Assembly: GCA_002449555.1 (NCBI GenBank)
Contig: DJXA01000147.1
Coordinates: forward strand, 4,149-11,440
Reading direction: 5' to 3'
From: Atopobiaceae bacterium UBA7016
GTDB lineage: Bacteria > Actinomycetota > Coriobacteriia > Coriobacteriales > Atopobiaceae
DNA: 7,292 nt
The notes under the pieces are model-generated. The model made no database searches and was not told the DNA's origin. It worked only from the letters and a program-made list of their open reading frames with translations. A program made the translations under genes and the position numbers. Below, piece by piece: positions 1-5,036 of the stretch (position 1 is the stretch's first letter; each line of letters begins with the position of its first letter).

Positions 1-24
1 GGGCCTCCAGCGTCAACATCAGCA
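1..24. terminator. Truncated half of a terminator-like palindrome
   Basis: The first 24 bases contain GGGCCTCC followed by CGTCAACATCAGCA. The same arrangement (GGGCCTCC, a short gap, GTCAACATCA) occurs in the left half of the large palindrome at 3474-3568. There it is one arm of a hairpin with ATGTTGAC on the other side. The matching arm here would lie left of the window, so folding cannot be confirmed. It lies 9 bases past the stop codon of the minus-strand decarboxylase-like gene, which fits a transcription terminator for that operon. This is inferred from resemblance only. Confidence 0.4.
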
Positions 25-32
25 GAGTGAGG

Positions 33-707
33 TTAGCCTTCAAACGGCATGTAGCGGCGGAAGCGCTCGGCGGCGGCCACCCGGTCATCCGCGTCGAGAA
101 TGGCGCGGCCAATCATGATGACCTCAGGCTTCAGCGCAATCACGTCGCGGATGTTGCTCTCGTTGATGCCGGTGTTCAGCGCAAGCTTTGCATTCCGGAG
201 ATTGCGTTTGGCCACCTTGGCCAGATCCAGAGGCTGGACCTTGGGCGTAAACCAACGGCGATGCGTGTCAAGGTCGTAGTCGTATTCGGGCAGGTAGCCG
301 GTGTGCACGGCCACATAGTCCACGCCCAGCGCGTCCACCTCGGCCGTGCGCTGCGCCAACGAACGCGCCGGCGCACTCATGTCGCACATGATCTGCCCGC
401 CGTAGTTCTTGGCCTTGGCCACCATCTTCTCGATGACCGGGTTGGGCGCGGCAGAGAGGCACGTGACGATGTTGGCGCCCGCCTCAAAGCAGCGCGTAGT
501 CACGCCCGTGCCACCATGGAAGACCTTAGCGTCAACGCAAAGGCACAGGTCAGGATGCGCCGCGCGCAGCTCCTCAATCAGGCCCAGGCCAAAGGTCACC
601 ACCTGAGGATAGCCAATCTCCACCACGTCAACGTGGTCGGCAAGCCTATCGACCAGCGCGATAACCTCGTGGCGCTTTCCGTGGTCAATGGTGAGCTGAA
701 GCTTCAT
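33..707 (-). CDS. OMP-decarboxylase-suprafamily enzyme (3-keto-L-gulonate-6-P decarboxylase / hexulose-6-P synthase-like)
   Basis: This 224-residue protein has the length and motif order of the (beta/alpha)8-barrel enzymes UlaD/SgbH (decarboxylation of 3-keto-L-gulonate 6-phosphate) and hexulose-6-phosphate synthase (formaldehyde fixation). Visible landmarks are LTID (D8, strand 1), VVEIG (E30, the metal-ligand position in UlaD), VDAK (D59 and K61), AVHTGY (H135), NTGI (178-181) and IGRAI (R201, phosphate loop). The third acidic residue of the DxKxxD motif is replaced: the sequence reads D59-A-K61-V-F-H64. The true substrate is therefore uncertain. Start ATG at 707 is preceded by GGAGG at 716-720, and this ribosome site abuts the stop of the upstream permease gene, so the two are probably cotranslated. 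No phosphohexuloisomerase or PTS gene is visible beside it. Family assignment is firm; reaction is not. Confidence 0.85.
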   Translation of the reverse strand: MKLQLTIDHGKRHEVIALVDRLADHVDVVEIGYPQVVTFGLGLIEELRAAHPDLCLCVDAKVFHGGTGVTTRCFEAGANIVTCLSAAPNPVIEKMVAKAKNYGGQIMCDMSAPARSLAQRTAEVDALGVDYVAVHTGYLPEYDYDLDTHRRWFTPKVQPLDLAKVAKRNLRNAKLALNTGINESNIRDVIALKPEVIMIGRAILDADDRVAAAERFRRYMPFEG

Positions 708-719
708 CTGAACAACCTC

Positions 720-1625
720 CTAGAGAATAGCCATCGCCAGCGCGAGCACCAGCGGCATAGTAATCATAGAAACGATGGTGGTGCCAATGGCAAGACCCGT
801 GCCGTACGAATAGTCGCCGCCATACTTCAGCGCAAGCATCGAGGTGGCCGAGGCGGCAGGCGCGGCGGCAATGATCATCATCACCATGCGCACCTCAAAC
901 TCGACAGGCATCAGCATCAAAATGGGGATGCACACCAGCGGCACCGCAATAAGACGCAGCAAAATGGCCTTGTACAGACGGGTGTCGCTGATCATGAGGC
1001 CGATGTTGGAGGCGCCTAGCGTTGCTCCCAAGATGACCATGCCCAGGCCCGTGTTCATGTTGGCCATACCATTGATGACCTGCGCAACCACGTACGGCAG
1101 CTCGACGGGGGCAAAGAAGAGTGCCATGCCCACGACCACGGCAATGAGGTTGGGGTTGGAGAGGATCTTCTTCACCGAGACCTCGTTCTTGTCGCCGCTC
1201 ATGAGGTAGACGCCGTAGGTCCAGAACGTGATAGTGCCCACCACCATGGTCATGGTGACGTAGAAGACGTACTCGCTGCCCAAGATGCCCTCGATAAGCG
1301 GGATGCCCACAAAGCCCGAGTTGGAGAACACCACGGCAAATGTGCCGATGCGGTCCACCTTGCCGCAGCCAAAGCGTCCCACGACGATGGAGACAAAGAA
1401 GATGACGAGGAAGAAGAGCATGACCACCACGCCCGTCGAGATCTTCTCCGCGTCAAACGGAATAGCAAGCGCGCGTAGCACCACGCACGGCGTTGCCACG
1501 TACAGCGCCAAGTTTGAGAGCTGAGCCACGCCCGTCTCGTCCACCGCCTTGATTTTGTACAGCACCACGCCGATGGACATCATGGCCAGCATGACCACAA
1601 TCTGCTTGATGAGAATAAGTACCAT
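720..1625 (-). CDS. AEC (auxin efflux carrier) family permease
   Basis: This 301-residue, very hydrophobic protein has about ten membrane segments, roughly at residues 5-23, 34-52, 63-83, 95-113, 120-142, 157-175, 190-208, 218-240, 244-262 and 275-299. Family-typical stretches are LSNLALYVATPC in the second helix, FSNSGFVGIPL in the fourth, NPNLIAVVVGM in the sixth, and AAPAASATSMLALKYGGD near the C terminus. Length matches the AEC family, whose bacterial members include malate and malonate carriers; many are uncharacterised. Substrate and direction of transport cannot be read from the sequence. Start ATG at 1625 follows GGGGAGGG at 1632-1639 with 6 bases between. Its stop lies 12 bases before the start of the sugar-phosphate enzyme gene, which suggests the permease moves the substrate or product of that enzyme. 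Confidence 0.88.
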   Translation of the reverse strand: MVLILIKQIVVMLAMMSIGVVLYKIKAVDETGVAQLSNLALYVATPCVVLRALAIPFDAEKISTGVVVMLFFLVIFFVSIVVGRFGCGKVDRIGTFAVVFSNSGFVGIPLIEGILGSEYVFYVTMTMVVGTITFWTYGVYLMSGDKNEVSVKKILSNPNLIAVVVGMALFFAPVELPYVVAQVINGMANMNTGLGMVILGATLGASNIGLMISDTRLYKAILLRLIAVPLVCIPILMLMPVEFEVRMVMMIIAAAPAASATSMLALKYGGDYSYGTGLAIGTTIVSMITMPLVLALAMAIL

Positions 1626-1658
1626 GCGCCGCCCTCCCCTATGTTCCCTCCCGCATAC

Positions 1659-1667
1659 ATCGTAACA
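1659..1667 (-). promoter_or_regulatory. Candidate extended -10 promoter for the permease operon
   Basis: On the minus strand the sequence TGTTACGAT fits the extended -10 form TGn-TAnnAT, matching TATAAT at four of six positions. It sits about 35 bases upstream of the permease start. The -35 position, GGCAAC about 17 bases further upstream, is a poor match. This is a weak prediction. Confidence 0.25.
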
Positions 1668-1766
1668 GGTGAAGACGTTCTGTTGCCTGCTCGATAGCGT
1701 TACAAGCTGGGATTCTTTCGTCCTGCGGCGGGCATAAGGGAGACAATGAGACTATGAGACCGATAC

Positions 1767-1773
1767 GGGAGGG
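1767..1773 (+). promoter_or_regulatory. Ribosome binding site of the ClpX-like gene
   Basis: GGGAGGG lies 5 bases before ATG at 1779. It fixes the start of the ClpX-like protein and so shows that the hydrophobic N-terminal segments are translated and are not an artefact of an over-long reading frame. Confidence 0.75.
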
Positions 1774-1778
1774 AACCT

Positions 1779-3467
1779 ATGCCTAAAAACACGGGCGGCG
1801 CTGGGCAAACCTCTTGGAAGAAGTGGGTGTTTCGCGGCGCTGCGGGGCTGATGATTGCCGGCGTGTGCAGCCGGCTCCTCATCTCTGTTTTGGAAGCCAT
1901 GACCGACCGCGAGGTAACGCTTGACCTAATCATGACCGTGGTGATGGCGCTGGTGATTGCCGCGGGCATCGTCTTCTTCGTACGGTACTTCCGCGAGCTG
2001 GGAGACTTTGACTACAACCCGCCGCTGGGCAAGTCGCCCAGCATGCCGGGGTACTTTGAGGAGCACTACGAGGGACGTGACCTGCATCTGAATGCGTACG
2101 GCGAGCTGGTGCCTGCCGGCGGGGCGGGAGACCCGTTCAAGGGCGTGGAGCGCAAGGTGGAAAAGCCGCTGCGGGGCGCTCCGCAGGCGTACTCTGCTGC
2201 GACTGGTGCGGCGGAGCAGTACATGGTAACGCCGGTGGCGCCAACGAAGGGCGCGGGCAGCTCGGGCGGCGCTGTTTCCGCAGCTCCCCCGCGCAAGAAG
2301 CCGGCCAAGGGCGGCGGCAAGCGCAAGGTGCGCGGCTACATAAAGGCTGGTCGCGCGGTAGATGCCGAGGTTGAGGTGGGCCCGACGCTGCGCGCTGACG
2401 GAACCATCCCCACGCCGCAAGAGATCTACGACGCGCTGGGCGGCTACGTGATTGGCCAGGAGGACGCGCGACGCACGCTTTCGGTGGCCGTGTACAACCA
2501 CTACAAGCGCGTCACGCCTGGCTGGCATGAGGACGAGGCGCATCCGGTCGAGATCGCTAAGTCAAACATTCTGCTGTTGGGGCCTACCGGAACCGGCAAA
2601 ACCTTGATGGTGCAGACGCTTGCCCGCATCTTGGACGTGCCGCTGGCCATTGCCGACGCCACCACGCTGACCGATGCCGGCTATGTGGGCGACGACGTCG
2701 AGCAGATTCTGGCCCGGCTGATTGCCGCAGCAGGTGGCGTGGAGAACGCCGAGACCGGCATCGTGTACATCGACGAGATTGACAAGATCGCGCGCACGAG
2801 CAATGGCGCGCTGATGGCCACGCACGGAGACCCGTCGGGCGAGGGCGTGCAGCAGGCGCTGCTGAAACTTTTGGAGGGCTCGATGACGAGCGTGCCTCCG
2901 CTGGGCGGCCGCACCAACCTCTTCCAGAAGAGCAACCAGCTTGATACCACCAACGTGCTGTTCATCTGCGGCGGCGCGTTTGTGGGGCTGGCCGACATCG
3001 TGCGGCGTCGCGTCTCGAGCCACAACATTGGCTTTGCCACAGCCGACACCGCGGCCACCAAGCTGACCGACAACGAGCTTTTGGCCATGGTCGAGCCGCA
3101 GGACCTACACCGGTTTGGGCTGATTCCCGAGCTGGTGGGCCGCATTCCGGTGATTACGCACACGAGCGAGCTTACCGTGGACGACCTGGTGCGCATTCTG
3201 ACCGAGCCGCGCGACGCGCTGGTGCTGCAGTACCAGCAGCTCTTGGCCTACGACGGTATCGGGCTAGAGTTTGACCGTGACGCGCTTGAGGCCATCGCCG
3301 AGCTGGCGCTGGCGCGCGGCACCGGCGCCCGTGGCCTGCGCTCCATCATGGAGAAGGTGCTGCGCGACCCCATGTTTGAGCTTCCCGGCCGCACGGACGT
3401 GGAGCGCGTGGTAGTCCACCGCGCCTGCGTCACCGACAACGAAAAGCCCGAGTACGTACTGAAGTAG
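1779..3467 (+). CDS. clpX: Membrane-anchored ClpX-family AAA+ unfoldase lacking the zinc domain
   Basis: This 562-residue protein is well beyond the roughly 420 residues of ordinary ClpX. Residues 211-562 match the ClpX core: PTPQEIYDAL-YVIGQ (211-226), Walker A GPTGTGKT (268-275), pore-1 loop GYVG (301-304), Walker B IVYIDEID (328-335), ICGGAF (396-401), IGF ClpP-docking tripeptide (417-419), GLIPELVGR with the expected arginine finger R455, and sensor 2 GARGLR (516-521). It should therefore hydrolyse ATP, unfold proteins and dock ClpP. The Cys4 zinc-binding domain is absent: only three cysteines exist (C30, C397, C550). In its place are two hydrophobic segments, about 17-39 (weaker, with R32 inside) and 48-68 (strong), then a Gly/Ala/Pro linker (110-200) with a basic patch at 172-186. 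K14, K15 and R19 before and R69, R72 after suggest both ends are cytosolic. The substrate-binding RKH motif reads RTN (378-380). A canonical clpX may exist elsewhere in the genome; if so, this is a specialised paralogue. Confidence 0.9.
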   Translation: MPKNTGGAGQTSWKKWVFRGAAGLMIAGVCSRLLISVLEAMTDREVTLDLIMTVVMALVIAAGIVFFVRYFRELGDFDYNPPLGKSPSMPGYFEEHYEGRDLHLNAYGELVPAGGAGDPFKGVERKVEKPLRGAPQAYSAATGAAEQYMVTPVAPTKGAGSSGGAVSAAPPRKKPAKGGGKRKVRGYIKAGRAVDAEVEVGPTLRADGTIPTPQEIYDALGGYVIGQEDARRTLSVAVYNHYKRVTPGWHEDEAHPVEIAKSNILLLGPTGTGKTLMVQTLARILDVPLAIADATTLTDAGYVGDDVEQILARLIAAAGGVENAETGIVYIDEIDKIARTSNGALMATHGDPSGEGVQQALLKLLEGSMTSVPPLGGRTNLFQKSNQLDTTNVLFICGGAFVGLADIVRRRVSSHNIGFATADTAATKLTDNELLAMVEPQDLHRFGLIPELVGRIPVITHTSELTVDDLVRILTEPRDALVLQYQQLLAYDGIGLEFDRDALEAIAELALARGTGARGLRSIMEKVLRDPMFELPGRTDVERVVVHRACVTDNEKPEYVLK

Positions 3468-3473
3468 CTCCCT

Positions 3474-3568
3474 GCGAATGTTGACAGAAGGGGGCCTCCC
3501 TACGTCAACATCAACATTTCTTTCTTGCTGATGTTGACGGTGGGAAGCCCCTTCTTGTCAACATTCGC
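3474..3568. terminator. 95-base nested palindrome, probable bidirectional terminator
   Basis: The whole element is an imperfect inverted repeat: outer ends GCGAATGTTGAC (3474-3485) and GTCAACATTCGC (3557-3568), and inner arms GTCAACATCA (3504-3513) and TGATGTTGAC (3529-3538) around a pyrimidine-rich loop, TTTCTTTCTT. Each half can also fold alone, with ATGTTGAC (3478-3485 and 3531-3538) pairing to GTCAACAT (3504-3511 and 3557-3564) around a core of AAGGGGGCCTCCC or GGGAAGCCCC. It fills almost the entire gap between the convergent ClpX-like gene and hspR. The left hairpin is followed on the plus strand by a T-rich stretch, so termination of the ClpX-like transcript is the better supported direction; no T run follows on the minus strand. 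Confidence 0.65.
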
Positions 3569-3576
3569 TTAGGGGG

Positions 3577-3990
3577 TTAGTCGGTGCCACCTTCGAGAAG
3601 GCCACGCATGACTTGCTCGGGACCGCTACCATCGTAGCGGGCGAGCGCGGTGATGCGCTCGCGCATGCGGTACTCATGCACGTCATCCTCAAGCTTGCGG
3701 ACACGGGCACGAAGCTCGTCAATCTTGGCCTCGCGCTCCAGCATCCGTTCGCGCATATCCAGGATGCGCACCACGCCGGCCAAATTGATGCCCTCGTCGG
3801 TCAGCTTGCTGATGAGGTTGAGCCGCTCGATGTCGTTTTGCGAGTACAGGCGCGTGTTGCCGCGCGAACGGCCCGGCGTCACCAGGCCTTTCTGCTCGTA
3901 CACGCGCAGGGTCTGCGGGTGCATGCCCGTCAGCTCGGCCGCCACGCTGATCATGTACAGAGGCTTATCCTTGTCTCCACTATGAGGCAT
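3577..3990 (-). CDS. hspR: MerR-family heat-shock repressor HspR
   Basis: This 137-residue regulator begins with a MerR winged helix-turn-helix: YMISVAAELTGMHPQTLRVYEQKGLV (residues 12-37), then the wing GNTRLYSQNDIERL (44-57). A charged coiled coil follows (about 78-112, heptads of Leu, Ile and Val), fitting dimerisation. MHPQTLRVYE with the GRSRGNTR wing is characteristic of HspR, which represses dnaK operons at HAIR sites and in Streptomyces uses DnaK as corepressor. Being the last gene of the dnaK operon makes autoregulation likely; the operator should lie upstream of dnaK, outside this window. ATG at 3990 is chosen because AGGAGG lies 9 bases upstream (4000-4005); the GTG at 4008 would put that ribosome site inside the gene. 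The first 11 bases overlap the end of dnaJ, suggesting translational coupling. Confidence 0.92.
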   Translation of the reverse strand: MPHSGDKDKPLYMISVAAELTGMHPQTLRVYEQKGLVTPGRSRGNTRLYSQNDIERLNLISKLTDEGINLAGVVRILDMRERMLEREAKIDELRARVRKLEDDVHEYRMRERITALARYDGSGPEQVMRGLLEGGTD

Positions 3991-4942
3991 TGGTCTCAAC
4001 CTCCTCACGATACGTGCGGGTATCCGCGTCGCGCAGCGCCTCCAGAGCCTTGCGCTCGTCAGCCGTTAGCCTCGTGGGCACCTTCACGCGCACCGTCACG
4101 AAGAGCGCACCGCGCACGCCCTTGCGCTTAACGTTGGGCGCACCCAGATCGCGGAAGCGGAAGGTCTTTCCGTCCTGCGTGCCGGCGGGAACCTTCAGGC
4201 GGCAGGTGGTGCCGTCAGGCGTGGGCACGTCAACCTCGGCACCCAGCGCGGCCTCCCATATGCTGATGGGGAGCTCCATGCGCACGTCGGCGCCATCGCG
4301 CTTGAAGACAGGGTGCTCGGCAACCTTGGTGGTGATGACCAGGTCGCCGCGCTCACCGCCGTTGACGCCAAACTCGCCGCGGCCGCGATAGCGAAGCTTG
4401 CCACCGTCCACCGCGCCGGCCGGGACCTTCACCGTCAGGGACTGCTTCTCGCCCGTAGAGGGCACCGTGAAGGTGACCTTGCGCTGCGTGCCCTTGAACG
4501 CCTCCTCGGCCGAGACCTCGATGGTCATGGTCAGGTCGCCGCCCTTGGCAGGACGGTTGCTGGCCGCACGTCCGCCAGCCGCGCCGTTGAAGATCTGCGA
4601 GAAGTCGAAGCCCGAGAAGGCGCCGTCACCGTTACGGATGTTCTCGAAGATGTCCTGCCAGTCGCCGCCGGCACCGCCGTAGCCATAGCCACGGGCACGA
4701 CCGCCCGAGCCACCGAAATCGGCGCCCGGGATGCCGCCAAAGAGCAGCATCTGGTCGTACTCCTTGCGCTTCTTCTCGTCGGAGAGCGTAGTGTACGCCT
4801 CGCTGACCTCGGCAAACTTCTTCTCGTCACCGCCGGCATCGGGGTGATACTTGGCCGCCAGCTTGCGGAAGGCCTTCTTGATATCGTCCTGGGTGGCGTC
4901 GCGCTTCACGCCCAGAATGTCGTAGTAATTCTTTGCAGCCAT
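3980..4942 (-). CDS. dnaJ: DnaJ-family (Hsp40) cochaperone, class B without zinc finger
   Basis: This 320-residue J-protein delivers clients to DnaK and stimulates its ATPase. The J domain spans residues 4-66 with an intact HPD tripeptide (33-35). A Gly-rich, Phe/Tyr-containing region covers about 69-125 (FGGIPGADFGGSGGRARGYG and following). Two beta-rich C-terminal client-binding domains run from about 135, marked by GDLTMTIEVSAEEAFKG and by the repeated VPAG at 173-176 and 251-254. There is no CxxCxGxG zinc-finger repeat; the only cysteine is C247. The protein is thus CbpA/DnaJ2-like (class B), not the zinc-binding DnaJ usually drawn for this operon. ATG at 4942 follows AGGAGG (4952-4957) with 9 bases between. 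Downstream hspR overlaps by 11 bases. The gap to grpE is filled by a long hairpin. Confidence 0.95.
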   Translation of the reverse strand: MAAKNYYDILGVKRDATQDDIKKAFRKLAAKYHPDAGGDEKKFAEVSEAYTTLSDEKKRKEYDQMLLFGGIPGADFGGSGGRARGYGYGGAGGDWQDIFENIRNGDGAFSGFDFSQIFNGAAGGRAASNRPAKGGDLTMTIEVSAEEAFKGTQRKVTFTVPSTGEKQSLTVKVPAGAVDGGKLRYRGRGEFGVNGGERGDLVITTKVAEHPVFKRDGADVRMELPISIWEAALGAEVDVPTPDGTTCRLKVPAGTQDGKTFRFRDLGAPNVKRKGVRGALFVTVRVKVPTRLTADERKALEALRDADTRTYREEVETNAS

Positions 4943-4966
4943 GAGGCAACGCCTCCTTTCTCACGT

Positions 4967-5033
4967 GCGGTCAACGTTGGGGGTAGCCCCTTTTGTTGCG
5001 CTCAACAAAAGGGGCTACCCCCAACGTTGCCGC
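4967..5033. repeat. Near-perfect 31-bp stem hairpin between grpE and dnaJ
   Basis: Positions 4972-4998 are the exact reverse complement of 5003-5029: 27 paired bases around the 4-base loop CGCT. Four more pairs (GCGG at 4967-4970 with CCGC at 5030-5033) extend the stem past a single bulged T. The hairpin begins 4 bases beyond the grpE stop and ends 8 bases before the dnaJ Shine-Dalgarno stretch. On the minus strand, no T run follows it, so it is not a standard intrinsic terminator for the operon. It could block 3' exonucleases, be an RNase III site that separates the grpE and dnaJ messages, or limit read-through. Confidence 0.85.
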
Positions 5034-5036
5034 TTA

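Larger units (their letters stand above)
1626..1778. promoter_or_regulatory. Divergent intergenic control region
   Basis: This 153-base gap separates the divergent AEC permease and ClpX-like genes and must carry promoters for both. Near-identical motifs lie inverted at its two ends: GCGGGAGGGAACATA on the minus strand (1641-1655) and ACGGGAGGGAACCTA on the plus strand (1765-1779). The right copy contains the ribosome binding site of the ClpX-like gene. A short dyad, AACAG and CTGTT with 11 bases between, lies at 1664-1684 and overlaps the candidate permease promoter. No HspR-type HAIR sequence (CTTGAGT/ACTCAAG) is present, so heat-shock control by HspR is not indicated. I find no convincing -35/-10 pair for the plus-strand gene. 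Confidence 0.5.

Noticed and set aside
27..1019. Long plus-strand open frame opposite the decarboxylase-like and permease genes
   Set aside because: Its translation is Arg/His-rich with no recognisable domain, and it lies antisense across two genes with clear family motifs. High GC content produces such frames.
1626..1778. HAIR operator for HspR upstream of the ClpX-like gene
   Set aside because: No CTTGAGT with a facing ACTCAAG, or close variant, was seen in this spacer.
1926..3196. Overlapping minus-strand open frames inside the ClpX-like gene
   Set aside because: Compositionally biased translations without domains; the plus-strand frame carries every expected AAA+ motif.
3991..4008. HspR start at GTG 4008
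   Set aside because: The frame would include AGGAGG, which is correctly spaced for ATG 3990.
4967..5033. Standard intrinsic terminator between grpE and dnaJ
   Set aside because: The stem is strong, but no T run follows it on the operon's coding strand, so it is recorded as a structural repeat.
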